NCBI RefSeq assembly: GCF_013348785.1 | Contig: NZ_CP054691.1 | Span: 1,116,001 to 1,180,000, forward strand | Length of the DNA: 64,000 nucleotides | Origin: Gordonia sp. X0973 | GTDB lineage: Bacteria > Actinomycetota > Actinomycetes > Mycobacteriales > Mycobacteriaceae | Reading direction: 5' to 3' | Shown: one piece after another, positions 9,540-17,595 of the stretch | How the letters are laid out: each line of letters begins with the position of its first letter | Position numbering within the stretch: the stretch's first letter is position 1 | Notes under the pieces: generated by a model | Seen by the model: only the letters and a program-made list of their open reading frames with translations | The model's database searches: none | Told to the model about the DNA's origin: nothing | Position numbers and translations under genes: made by a program

Positions 9540-10550
9540 ATGCCCTCCCTGCCCCCGCCCCTCGCCGCCGCCTGGAGCACTGCCTCCGCGGTCGTCGAGC
9601 GCGTCATCGCGTGGGTGACCGGGGTGTGGGACGCGCTGCGCAAGCGGATGCCGATCATCGACCGGATCGTCGTCGCGCTCAAACGCCACGACGAGCACTT
9701 CGGCGGCGCCTTCGCGGCGGCGATGAGCTTCCGCACGGTTATCGCAATGGTGCCGATGCTGATGGTCGGATTCGCGGTGGCCGGTTTCATCTTGAACGCC
9801 CACGTCGACCTGCTCGACCATTTCCGGCAGTCGATCGTCGACGCGATGCCCGGCGGTCTCGGCGAGACGGTCGCGAAGGCGATGGACTCGGCGGTGAACT
9901 CGCGTACCACCGTCGGCATCGTCGGTTTGGCCGGTGCGGCCCTGACCGGGCTCAACTGGATTTCCGGTCTGCGCGAGGCGATGACCGCCATCTGGGGTGG
10001 GCGGGTCAGCCGCAATCCGATCCTGGGCAAGGTGTACGACCTGGGGATGTTCGTGGTGCTCGGCCTGGGGTTCACGGTGTCGATCGGGCTGACGGTGCTC
10101 AATTCCGGCGGCGTGCTGGATTGGCTGCTGGTGTGGCTCAACCTCGACTATTGGCATGCCGCGGTCGTCGCCTTCCAGATCGCCGTGCCGATCCTGGCCA
10201 TTCTCATCCTGTGGCCGCTGCTCACCTTCGTGCTGGCCAAGGTTCCGCTGGTCAACCTGCCGTTGCGCAATGCCGCGAAGGCAGGTCTGGTCGCGGCGAT
10301 CGCGATGGAAATCCTCAAGACGGTGGCCGGCCGGGTCATCGAGGCCACCAGTCGCGGTCCGGCCGGGGTGGCCTTCGGCTCGATCATCACGGTGATGATC
10401 GTGATCAACCTGATCGCCCGGCTCATGTTCTACGCCACCGCCTGGTGCGCCACCGATCCGGTCAACGCCGGATACCTGCTCAACGACGAGAAGTCCGATG
10501 AGGAGGAGTCCGACGATAAGGCTTCCGTTGACGATGAGCCGGCCACGTGA
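9540..10550 (+). CDS. YihY/BrkB-family inner-membrane protein
   Basis: A 336-residue polytopic membrane protein of the YihY family (once misnamed RNase BN). Signature elements: FGGAFAAAMSFRTVIAMVPMLMV near residue 55, GLAGAALTGLNWISGLREAM near 125, several hydrophobic segments to residue 300, then WCATDPVNAGYLLN followed by a charged acidic tail rich in Asp, Glu and Ser. Its transport or structural role is not established. The last ~30 codons differ from what appears to be a leftover yihY 3' end at 11244, suggesting that the present tail was created by insertion of the next gene. Confidence 0.85.
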   Translation: MPSLPPPLAAAWSTASAVVERVIAWVTGVWDALRKRMPIIDRIVVALKRHDEHFGGAFAAAMSFRTVIAMVPMLMVGFAVAGFILNAHVDLLDHFRQSIVDAMPGGLGETVAKAMDSAVNSRTTVGIVGLAGAALTGLNWISGLREAMTAIWGGRVSRNPILGKVYDLGMFVVLGLGFTVSIGLTVLNSGGVLDWLLVWLNLDYWHAAVVAFQIAVPILAILILWPLLTFVLAKVPLVNLPLRNAAKAGLVAAIAMEILKTVAGRVIEATSRGPAGVAFGSIITVMIVINLIARLMFYATAWCATDPVNAGYLLNDEKSDEEESDDKASVDDEPAT

Positions 10551-10598
10551 CCTGGAGGCGCAAGGATTGATCAAGATTATTCCGAAGGTATTGAATTA

Positions 10599-11243
10599 AT
10601 GGCGTTCTCCCCCGAGCGAATCAGGGCGTTTGACCTCCTATCCGCAGACATCACGAAGGTGAGCAAGAAGGCAAAGCTACCCTTTCGTACGGTCAACGAT
10701 CTCATCAGGACCAACGAACGTTATCCCGAACTGATCCCGCTACTCACCGATTGGTTGCGCAACGTAGAGAGCAAGTCGCGGCTGACAGATCCGCGTGAGA
10801 TCGCTCAATTGCGCGAAACGCTGGCCCGGACGCTGACGACCATTGACGCGATGGGTACCGAGGCGGTGCCGGTGCTCTTCGACCAGCTGTATGTCGAGCC
10901 ACCGATGCCCGAGGTGAATATGGCCGCCGTTGGGAACGCGCTCGGTTACCTGGCAGTGCCGACCGACTATAAGCGGATGTCGGCGGCGGCCGCCGACCGC
11001 AGCCTTGGATACGGTCGGGCTGGCATCATCGATTGGATCTGTAAGCAGGGGATCGACGAAGGTTTGCAGCTCGTCGTCGACCAGCTTGCCGATCCGAGCG
11101 TCCGCCCCTTCTGCCTCCGCTCGATGCGACAGTTCAAGCCGTTGCCGAGTGGCTTGCATCCGACGATTGAGCAGTACGTCGACGATCCCGACAGCGAGGT
11201 TCGCAAACAAGCAAAGCTGACGCTTAAGAAGCTGCCCGACTGA
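10599..11243 (+). CDS. HEAT-like alpha-helical protein of unknown function
   Basis: A 214-residue soluble protein with no signal peptide or membrane segment. The C-terminal half reads like HEAT/armadillo repeats (GIIDWICKQGIDEGLQLVVDQLADPSVRPFCLRSM, then PDSEVRKQAKLTLKKL), the kind of scaffold seen in immunity proteins and adaptor proteins. The N-terminus (RAFDLLSADITKVSKKAKLPFRTVNDLIR) is helical and basic. Base composition around the start (GATTGATCAAGATTATTCC) is clearly AT-richer than its neighbours, a sign of transfer. It lies between yihY and a fragment that looks like a displaced yihY 3' end. No function is assigned. Confidence 0.7.
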   Translation: MAFSPERIRAFDLLSADITKVSKKAKLPFRTVNDLIRTNERYPELIPLLTDWLRNVESKSRLTDPREIAQLRETLARTLTTIDAMGTEAVPVLFDQLYVEPPMPEVNMAAVGNALGYLAVPTDYKRMSAAAADRSLGYGRAGIIDWICKQGIDEGLQLVVDQLADPSVRPFCLRSMRQFKPLPSGLHPTIEQYVDDPDSEVRKQAKLTLKKLPD

Positions 11244-11303
11244 GTCAACGCTTGGTGCGCCACCGAGCCCGTCGACGAGGTCCAGCCCGACCGTCGCGCG
11301 TGA
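11244..11303 (+). pseudogene. Remnant of a yihY 3' end
   Basis: Read in the same frame as the preceding gene, the 20 codons after its stop encode VNAWCATEPVDEVQPDRRA then TGA. The segment AWCATEPV matches AWCATDPV of the intact YihY protein (codons starting at 10440), and the DNA matches over GGTGCGCCACCGA. It has no start codon of its own. The simplest reading is the original yihY terminus, cut off when the HEAT-like gene inserted or recombined in. Confidence 0.65.
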
Positions 11304-11339
11304 GGGGCCGCCGAATCTAGTGCTGCCTACTGCGCTATG

Positions 11340-11358
11340 TTAGGTTTGCCTTGCCAAA
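11340..11358. promoter_or_regulatory. Possible IdeR/DtxR iron box
   Basis: TTAGGTTTGCCTTGCCAAA matches 14 of 19 positions of the IdeR/DtxR consensus TTAGGTTAGGCTAACCTAA. It ends 26 bases before the start of the secreted protein at 11385, so a bound repressor would block its promoter. A similar box lies at 17453. Assignment is by consensus only. Confidence 0.4.
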
Positions 11359-11384
11359 CAAATGGCCAATCTGGAGGTAAACGC

Positions 11385-11870
11385 ATGTCCACACTGATTC
11401 GTGCGATAGCGGCAGGCTTCTTCGCGCTGCTCGTCGCCGCCGGTCTCACTGCGCCCGCACAGGCGGACGTGGGGGTGAGAGGGTCGACGGCGTCGTGGCT
11501 GAGCGTCCGCTCCGAGAAGCCCTCCGCCAACCAGCTCGAGCGCCAGTTCGCCGCGTTCTGGAACCCGAGCATCCCGATGGGGCCCAAACTGGCCGTGACC
11601 TACAAGGGTGATACGCCGAAGGTGCAGAAGTCGGTCAAGAGCGTGATGGCGATGTCGTCGTCGTACGACTTCTTCTCCATCAGCGGTCGCTTCTCGAGCC
11701 CGACGATCACCGGCAACCGCATGAAGGCTCGCGGCGACGGCGTCATGGCCGGGTTCCCGGCGACGTCGATGAACTTCTACTACATCCGCGAGGGCGGGCT
11801 GTGGAAGTTTGACTGGAAGAAGATCTGCACAGATTTCAAGTGCAACGGAAACCCGGACTGGGGCTACTGA
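11385..11870 (+). CDS. Small secreted protein, MTB12-like in outline
   Basis: A 161-residue exported protein with a clear signal peptide: MSTLIRAIAAGFFALLVAAG, cleavage near APAQA-DV. The mature domain, about 135 residues, has FWNPSIPMGPKLAVTYKGD early and MNFYYIREGGLWKFDWKKIC near the end. This resembles the layout of low-molecular-weight antigen MTB12-like proteins (a small helical-sheet domain closing with a G-W-K strand), but I could not compare sequences. Start ATG 11385 follows GGAGGT by 6 bases. A possible iron box lies immediately upstream. Function unknown. Confidence 0.65.
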   Translation: MSTLIRAIAAGFFALLVAAGLTAPAQADVGVRGSTASWLSVRSEKPSANQLERQFAAFWNPSIPMGPKLAVTYKGDTPKVQKSVKSVMAMSSSYDFFSISGRFSSPTITGNRMKARGDGVMAGFPATSMNFYYIREGGLWKFDWKKICTDFKCNGNPDWGY

Positions 11871-11897
11871 GCCCCATAGTCCTTCGGATGGCCGTCG

Positions 11898-13238
11898 TCA
11901 GCGCTTGGAGATGATGCGGATCCCGAGGAAGCCGAGACCGCCGACCACGACGGCGGCGATCAGGCCGAGGACCAGGCTGTTGCCGAGGATGCCGGTCGGC
12001 TGGGACGCCGGCTCGCCCGCCGGTGCGGCAATCGGGTGACTCGGGACGGAAGTGGGGGAGGGGCCCGACGCCTTGCCGGTCGTCTTCTGCGACGACACCG
12101 CGTCGAGTGTTCCGATCGACGCGCCGGTCGGCGCGCGGCCGCCCCAGGCCAGGAGGTCCTTGGCCTGCGTCCAGTAGGACGACGTCTCCACCGACAAACC
12201 GTAGAGCTGCACGATCAGCACGTCGCGCGAGCCGACGTGCGCGGCGCCGACGAAGGTCTTGAGCGCATCGTCGGTGTACCCGGTCTTGCCGCCGATCACC
12301 CCCGGATAGCCCTCGACGAGCAGGTTGTTCGACGTGAACATGTCGTAGGCCGGGTGGTCGGGGTCGCCGGGGATCTCCGGGCGCGGCGGGTATCCGGGAA
12401 AGCGGTATTGCCGGGTGCCGATGAGCTGGCGGAACGTCGGATTCCGCAGTGCCGCACGGAAGATCAGCGCCAGGTCGTAGGCCGAGACCGACATCCCGGG
12501 CGCGTCGAGACCCGACGGCGAGGCCGCACGCGTGTCGAGGGCGCCGAGCTTCTTGGCGCGGTCGTTCATCTTGGTCAGCGTCGCGTCGACGCCGCCGAGT
12601 TCACGGGCGATCACCATCGCGCAGTCGTTGCCGGAGACCATGAGCAGCCCGGTCAGCATGTCGCGGTTCGTGTAGCGGCCGCGCGGCCCGGTGCCGCACG
12701 AGTCGCCCTCGGTCTCCCACTCGGACTTCTCGACGACGACGGGGGAGTCGAGTTGCAACTCGTCGAGGGCCACCAGTGCCAGCAGCACCTTGATCGTCGA
12801 CGCCGGGCGGTAGCGTCCGTGCGGATCCTTCGCGGCGAGCACGTCGCCGGTTCCGAGATCGGCGACCAGCCACGCCGCCGACGTCAGGCGCGCCGGCGGC
12901 GCCCCCATCCCGGTCGCGGTGATGACCCCGCACTCGCCGAGTCGGGGTCCACCGATCGGCGGTTCCTGAACGGGGAGCGGCTTGGGTGCGGTCATCCCCG
13001 GCTTCGGCACCTCCGAGGTGTCGACCGGTGCCGGTGCGGCCAGCTTGTGCGGGCAGTGGTCGGTCGCCGGGGTGGTCGGAACCGCGGCCGGGTCGAACCC
13101 GGGCGGCTCCGCTAGCGATCTGGCGGTCCCTACCGTCGAGCCGAAGAAGGCGGTTGCCGCGATAAACGATCCGGCCACGACGACGGCGGCGCCGCGAACG
13201 GCGCGACGGTAGCCGCGTGAGTCCCCCGAGAAGTGCAC
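11898..13238 (-). CDS. dacB: D-alanyl-D-alanine carboxypeptidase (class A-type PBP)
   Basis: Trims the terminal D-Ala of peptidoglycan stem peptides outside the membrane. Counting from GTG 13238, the three penicillin-binding motifs are present: S147-T-I-K150 (PASTIKV), S202-G-N and K318-T-G (GGKTGYTDD). An N-terminal hydrophobic signal (about 17-37) and a C-terminal membrane helix (about 418-440) followed by RIISKR indicate a doubly anchored or tail-anchored exported enzyme; a proline-rich linker precedes the catalytic domain. The start could also be TTG at 13253, but GTG 13238 has AGGG nearer to it. The position next to sdh matches mycobacterial dacB1. Confidence 0.88.
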   Translation of the reverse strand: MHFSGDSRGYRRAVRGAAVVVAGSFIAATAFFGSTVGTARSLAEPPGFDPAAVPTTPATDHCPHKLAAPAPVDTSEVPKPGMTAPKPLPVQEPPIGGPRLGECGVITATGMGAPPARLTSAAWLVADLGTGDVLAAKDPHGRYRPASTIKVLLALVALDELQLDSPVVVEKSEWETEGDSCGTGPRGRYTNRDMLTGLLMVSGNDCAMVIARELGGVDATLTKMNDRAKKLGALDTRAASPSGLDAPGMSVSAYDLALIFRAALRNPTFRQLIGTRQYRFPGYPPRPEIPGDPDHPAYDMFTSNNLLVEGYPGVIGGKTGYTDDALKTFVGAAHVGSRDVLIVQLYGLSVETSSYWTQAKDLLAWGGRAPTGASIGTLDAVSSQKTTGKASGPSPTSVPSHPIAAPAGEPASQPTGILGNSLVLGLIAAVVVGGLGFLGIRIISKR

Positions 13239-13289
13239 GCCCAACCCTAACAAGGCGCGGCGGTCCGGAGTCGGACCGCGACGGCGCGC

Positions 13290-13751
13290 TCACCGCGCCG
13301 CGCACCTGACCTGGCCGCCGCGATCCACCGAGGTCTGCGCGTCGATGATCTCACCGTTGCGAGCGACGATGCAGCGCGCCAGTTCACCCTCGGTGGTGAA
13401 GTCGACCGTCAATCGCACGGCCGTCTGCGCCGTGTAGACGAGCGTCGACGTCCAGAGACGGTCGGGTCCGGACTGCTCGACGAGGACGGTCTGCTCCTGC
13501 CGGCGGGGCCGGGCCAACGAGTCGTACCAGGCCGACACACCGTTCTCGCGCACGTCGGAGACGAGCGTGAGGGCGATCCGGTCACCCTTCGACGCGACCG
13601 CGGCGGGTGCGGGAGGCGACGGTGCGGACGAGGGAAGGGCCGATGTCGGCGGAGTGCGCGGCGGGGCGGCATGAGCCGGGGCGTTCGCGGCCAGGGGCGG
13701 CCAGAGAAGAAGGAAGGAGGCGGACAGGATGCGGATCAGCGTTGCGGTCAT
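13290..13751 (-). CDS. Secreted protein of unknown function
   Basis: A 153-residue exported protein: MTATLIRILSASFLLLWPP is a signal peptide with cleavage near AHA-AP. A Pro/Ala/Ser-rich linker (about 28-55) follows, then a ~95-residue domain with alternating strand-like segments (IALTLVSDVRENGVSAWYDSL, LWTSTLVYTAQTAVRLTVDF, GELARCIVARNGEIIDAQT) and two cysteines that could pair. No catalytic motif seen. The start at 13751 is fixed by the signal peptide; the longer open frame upstream runs across the sdh terminator and is not coding. Alone between dacB and the sdh operon. Confidence 0.65.
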   Translation of the reverse strand: MTATLIRILSASFLLLWPPLAANAPAHAAPPRTPPTSALPSSAPSPPAPAAVASKGDRIALTLVSDVRENGVSAWYDSLARPRRQEQTVLVEQSGPDRLWTSTLVYTAQTAVRLTVDFTTEGELARCIVARNGEIIDAQTSVDRGGQVRCAAR

Positions 13752-13828
13752 ATTCCTTAGACGCACCGGCGCGCCGAACGGATCCCTCCGGCGCCCGAAC
13801 GCTCCTCCCGGCGGGCATTGCAAAAGGC

Positions 13829-13865
13829 GCGAGCCCCGTCGAGAAGGAGAATCGACGGGGCTCGC
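13829..13865 (-). terminator. Terminator of the sdh operon
   Basis: A 14-bp perfect stem, GCGAGCCCCGTCGA (13829-13842) with its complement at 13852-13865, loop of 9. On the minus strand it is followed by CGCCTTTTG, giving a short T-run. It lies 20 bases past the sdhB stop and closes the four-gene operon. Confidence 0.8.
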
Positions 13866-13885
13866 GGTGGTCGGTGCCGTAGGGA

Positions 13886-14671
13886 TCAGCGCGAGAACAT
13901 CAGCGCGCGCTTGACCTCCTGGATGGCCTGGGTGACCTGGATGCCGCGGGGGCAGGCATCGGTGCAGTTGAAGGTGGTGCGGCAGCGCCATACGCCGTCG
14001 ACCTCGTTGAGGATGTCGAGGCGCTCGACCGCACCCTCGTCGCGGCTGTCGAAGATGAAGCGGTGCGCGTTCACGATCGCGGCCGGGCCGTAGTACGAGC
14101 CCTCGTTCCAGAAGACCGGGCAACTCGTCGTGCAACACGCACAAAGGATGCACTTGGTGGTGTCGTCGAACCGCGCGCGGTCCTTCTGCGACTGGATGCG
14201 CTCCTTGGTGGGCTCGTTGCCGCTGGTGATCAGGAAGGGCTTCACGGCGCGGTAGGCGTCGAAGAAGGGCTCCATGTCGACGACGAGGTCCTTCTCCACC
14301 GGCAGGCCCTTGATCGGCTCGACCGTGATGGTGAGTTCCTTGCCCGCGTCCTTGGGCAGCAGGTCCTTCATGAGGAGCTTGCAGGCCAGCCGGTTGACGC
14401 CGTTGATCCGCATCGCGTCGGAACCGCAGACGCCGTGCGCGCAGCTCCGGCGGAAGGTGAGGGTGCCGTCGAGGTAGCCCTTCACGTACAGCAGGAGGTT
14501 GAGCAGACGGTCGGTCGGCAGCGCGGGGACCCGGAAGGTCTCGAAACCGGCGGCGTCGGGGTTCTCGGGGTTGAACCGGGCGATCTTCAGGTTCACCATC
14601 CGGGCCTCGGCCGGAACCGGCGGCAGCGGCGGATCGTTCTGCGTGATTGTCTCTTCGACGGTTGCGGTCAT
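13886..14671 (-). CDS. sdhB: Succinate dehydrogenase iron-sulfur subunit
   Basis: Carries electrons from the SdhA flavin to the quinone site of complex II at the cytoplasmic face of the membrane. The 261 residues hold all three cluster motifs: the [2Fe-2S] set C-x4-C-x2-...-C in SCAHGVCGSDAM with LAC after it, the [4Fe-4S] set CILCACCTTSCP and the [3Fe-4S] set CRTTFNCTDACPRG. The ATG overlaps the sdhA stop by one base (TGATG), which indicates translational coupling. Last gene of sdhCDAB. Confidence 0.96.
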   Translation of the reverse strand: MTATVEETITQNDPPLPPVPAEARMVNLKIARFNPENPDAAGFETFRVPALPTDRLLNLLLYVKGYLDGTLTFRRSCAHGVCGSDAMRINGVNRLACKLLMKDLLPKDAGKELTITVEPIKGLPVEKDLVVDMEPFFDAYRAVKPFLITSGNEPTKERIQSQKDRARFDDTTKCILCACCTTSCPVFWNEGSYYGPAAIVNAHRFIFDSRDEGAVERLDILNEVDGVWRCRTTFNCTDACPRGIQVTQAIQEVKRALMFSR

Positions 14672-16425
14672 CAGTACTTGCGCTCCATCGGCTCGTAGCG
14701 GGTCTGGACCACGGGCTTGTAATCCAGTTCGATGTCGGCGATCAGGCCGGTGCCCTTCTTGTACGCCATCGTGTGCTTCATGAAGTTCGCGTCGTCGCGC
14801 TTGGGGTAGTCCTCGCGGGCGTGGCCGCCGCGCGACTCCTTGCGGTTGAGCGCGCCGACGACGGTGACCTCGGCCATCTCCAGGAGGAAGCCGAGTTCGA
14901 TCGCCTCGAGGAGGTCGCTGTTGAACCGCTTGCCCTTGTCGTGGACGCGCACGTGGTTGTAGCGCTCCTTCAGCGCCCGCACGCCGTCGAGCGCGGTGGT
15001 CAGCGTCTCCTCGGTGCGGAACACGGAGGCGTTGTTGTCCATCAGCTGCTGCAACTCGGTGCGGATGTCGGCGACGCGCTCGTTGCCGTGCTCGGACAGC
15101 ACGGTCTCGAGCCACTCGTCGACCATCTCGGTCGGGTGCTCCGGCATGTCGACGAAGTCGTGCGTGTTGGCGTACTCGGCGGCCGCGATGCCGGCGCGTC
15201 GGCCGAAGACGTTGATGTCGAGCAGCGAGTTGGTGCCCAGGCGGTTCGCGCCGTGGACCGACACGCAGGCGCACTCGCCGGCCGCGTACAGGCCGTGGAC
15301 GACTTCCTCGTTGTTCGCCAGGACCTGGCCCTCGACGTTGGTCGGGATGCCGCCCATGACGTAGTGGCAGGTCGGATAGACCGGCACGTACTCGGTGACC
15401 GGGTCGACGCCGAGGTAGGTGCGGGCGAACTCGGTGATGTCGGGGAGCTTCTCGTTGAGGACGTCCTCGCCGAGGTGGGTCACGTCGATGTAGACGTAGT
15501 CCTTGTTCGGCCCGGCGCCGCGGCCCTCGAGGACTTCGAGCACCATCGAGCGGGCGACGATGTCGCGCGGGGCGAGGTCCTTGATCGTCGGGGCGTAGCG
15601 CTCCATGAAGCGCTCGCCGTCGACGTTGCGCAGGATGCCGCCCTCGCCGCGGACCGCCTCGGAGATGAGGATGCCCAGGCCGGCGAGCCCGGTCGGGTGG
15701 AACTGGTGGAACTCCATGTCCTCCAGCGGCAGTCCCTTGCGGAAGATGATGCCCATGCCGTCACCGGTCAGGGTGTGGGCGTTGGAGGTGGTCTTGTACA
15801 TGCGGCCGGAGCCGCCGGTGGCGAAGATGATCGACTTCGCGTGGAAGACGTGGATCTCGCCGGTGGCCAGCTCGTAGGCGACGACGCCGGTGGCGACCTT
15901 CTCGCCGTCCTCGTTCTCCGAGAGGGTGATGTCGAGGGCGTAGAACTCGTTGAAGAACTCGACGTCGTGCTTGACGCAGTTCTGGTACAGGGTCTGCAGG
16001 ATCATGTGGCCGGTGCGGTCCGCGGCGTAACAGGCGCGGCGGACCGGGCTCTTGCCGTGGTCGCGCGTGTGCCCGCCGAAGCGGCGCTGGTCGATCTTGC
16101 CCTCGGGGGTGCGGTTGAACGGAAGACCCATCTTCTCCAGGTCGATCACCGCGTCGATGGCCTCCTTGGCCATGATCTCGACGGCGTCCTGGTCGGCGAG
16201 GTAGTCGCCGCCCTTGACGGTGTCGAAGGTGTGCCACTCCCAGTTGTCCTCCTCGACGTTGGCCAGGGCGGCGCACATGCCGCCCTGTGCCGCGCCGGTG
16301 TGGCTGCGAGTCGGGTAGAGCTTGGTGAGGACCGCGGTGCGGGCGCGGGGGGCGGATTCGATGGCCGCCCGCATCCCGGCGCCGCCAGCGCCGACGATGA
16401 CCACGTCGTAACGGTGTTCCTGCAT
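14671..16425 (-). CDS. sdhA: Succinate dehydrogenase flavoprotein subunit
   Basis: Oxidises succinate to fumarate with covalently bound FAD. The 584 residues include the dinucleotide fold VVIVGAGGAGMRAA (residues 9-22), the flavinylation region TRSHTGAAQGGM (His about 42), the substrate loop QFHPTGLAGLG and the C-terminal family block RKESRGGHAREDYPKRDD. Length and motifs are those of the SdhA of the mycobacterial sdhCDAB (Sdh2) type. Follows sdhD with a 55-bp gap. Confidence 0.97.
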   Translation of the reverse strand: MQEHRYDVVIVGAGGAGMRAAIESAPRARTAVLTKLYPTRSHTGAAQGGMCAALANVEEDNWEWHTFDTVKGGDYLADQDAVEIMAKEAIDAVIDLEKMGLPFNRTPEGKIDQRRFGGHTRDHGKSPVRRACYAADRTGHMILQTLYQNCVKHDVEFFNEFYALDITLSENEDGEKVATGVVAYELATGEIHVFHAKSIIFATGGSGRMYKTTSNAHTLTGDGMGIIFRKGLPLEDMEFHQFHPTGLAGLGILISEAVRGEGGILRNVDGERFMERYAPTIKDLAPRDIVARSMVLEVLEGRGAGPNKDYVYIDVTHLGEDVLNEKLPDITEFARTYLGVDPVTEYVPVYPTCHYVMGGIPTNVEGQVLANNEEVVHGLYAAGECACVSVHGANRLGTNSLLDINVFGRRAGIAAAEYANTHDFVDMPEHPTEMVDEWLETVLSEHGNERVADIRTELQQLMDNNASVFRTEETLTTALDGVRALKERYNHVRVHDKGKRFNSDLLEAIELGFLLEMAEVTVVGALNRKESRGGHAREDYPKRDDANFMKHTMAYKKGTGLIADIELDYKPVVQTRYEPMERKY

Positions 16426-16480
16426 GGCTGGTGGGTCTCCTTGTGACAGGGTCGCGGTTGGGCTGAGGGGTTGGCTACGG

Positions 16481-16921
16481 CTACTTGCCGAAGGTCAGCA
16501 GGGCGTAGGTGCCCAGGACGAGGACCAGGACCATCGACACGCCGAGCAGCAGGTTCAGCCAGAAGCGGGTGGAGTCCTTGCGGGTGTAGTCGGCGATGAC
16601 GGTGCGCACACCGTTGCCGCCGTGCAGCTCGGCGAGCCACAGCATCGTCAGATCCCAGATCTGCCAGCCGGGGCTGGCCCAGCGCTGCTTGACGAAGTCG
16701 GCGCTGATGCGGTGCACGCCGCTGTCCCAGGTCAGCATGATCGCCATGTGCCCGATGACGAGGAAGATGAGCAGGATTCCGGAGAAGCGCATGAACAGCC
16801 AGGCGTACTTCTCGAAGTTCCCGCCCTTGGGCTTGCGCGGGGAGCGCGGGTTGTCCAGTGACGGCGGGCGGTCGTGGTCGGTGAGGAGCGTCTTGGCGGG
16901 CTGCGGAGCGGCGGTGGTCAT
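16481..16921 (-). CDS. sdhD: Succinate dehydrogenase membrane anchor SdhD
   Basis: Hydrophobic anchor of complex II, 146 residues with three membrane segments (about 46-66, 83-100 by weaker hydrophobicity, and 122-142). The first helix contains FMRFSGILLIFLVIGHM with His about 58, and R-x-S plus this His are typical of the quinone and haem-b environment. A ~35-residue Pro-rich cytoplasmic N-terminus precedes it. It lies between sdhC (11 bp upstream) and sdhA. Confidence 0.9.
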   Translation of the reverse strand: MTTAAPQPAKTLLTDHDRPPSLDNPRSPRKPKGGNFEKYAWLFMRFSGILLIFLVIGHMAIMLTWDSGVHRISADFVKQRWASPGWQIWDLTMLWLAELHGGNGVRTVIADYTRKDSTRFWLNLLLGVSMVLVLVLGTYALLTFGK

Positions 16922-16932
16922 CAGCTATTCCT

Positions 16933-17337
16933 TCAGAGCGCGTGGGTGATGAGGATTTGCAGCAGGCGCGCCGCGGCGAGGCCGAACACGACGACGAAGA
17001 TGGCTACGACCACCCACAGCATCTGGCGCTGGTAGCGGGGACCCTTCGACCAGAAGTCGATGAGGATGACCCGGACGCCGTTGAAGGCGTGGAAGAGCAC
17101 GCAGAACACCAGGCCGATCTCCATGAGGCCGATGATCGGAGACTTGTAGGTGTGGATGATCGCGTTGTAGTCGTCCTCGTTGATCCGGATGACCGCCGTG
17201 TCGAGCACGTGCACGAAGAGGAAGAAGAAGATCGAGACGCCCGTGATCCGCTGCAGGACCCACGCCCACATTCCCGGATCACCGCGGTACAGCGAAACTT
17301 TGCGCACCGGAGCGGGTGCCTGGGTGGGTGTGCTCAT
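16933..17337 (-). CDS. sdhC: Succinate dehydrogenase cytochrome b556 subunit SdhC
   Basis: Haem-b-binding anchor subunit, 134 residues with three predicted helices. The family signature SLYRGDPGMWAWVLQRITGV opens it, followed by FFFLFVHVLDTAV with the likely haem-ligand His about 43, and HAFNGVRVILIDF near residue 84. First gene of the operon, with a 258-bp region upstream shared with the divergent add gene; a possible iron box sits there at 17453. Confidence 0.93.
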   Translation of the reverse strand: MSTPTQAPAPVRKVSLYRGDPGMWAWVLQRITGVSIFFFLFVHVLDTAVIRINEDDYNAIIHTYKSPIIGLMEIGLVFCVLFHAFNGVRVILIDFWSKGPRYQRQMLWVVVAIFVVVFGLAAARLLQILITHAL

Positions 17338-17452
17338 GGCGAATATGGCCTCCGACGTGGATCTGCAATGGACCAGATATCCATGACTCTAAACCCAGAA
17401 AAGAAGCGGCTGAAACCGACCCGAGGAATCTGACCGTCTAACACTCCGGAAC

Positions 17453-17471
17453 TAAGGTTTGCCTTACCAAT
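17453..17471. promoter_or_regulatory. Possible IdeR/DtxR iron box between sdhC and add
   Basis: TAAGGTTTGCCTTACCAAT matches 13 of 19 positions of the IdeR/DtxR consensus and contains the short palindrome TAAGG-TTTG-CCTTA. It lies 115 bases before the sdhC start and 125 before add. Iron control of succinate dehydrogenase is documented in corynebacteria (via DtxR and RipA), so a link is plausible but unproven here. Confidence 0.4.
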
Positions 17472-17595
17472 GCAGGTTCTGGTATTGGGTCGGAAAGTGC
17501 GCGGTCAGACTGGGTTACCAGCTGTTAACGCAATATTGCGGCCGGGATCGCAGTGTGCACAATGTCTCACCCTCGGGATGTGTCACGCTCGATAG

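Noticed and set aside
9540..10550. yihY product as ribonuclease BN
   Set aside because: The old name came from a mis-assignment; this is a polytopic membrane protein without nuclease residues.
14647..16446. A 599-codon plus-strand open frame opposite sdhA
   Set aside because: No motif, and the opposite strand has every SdhA signature.
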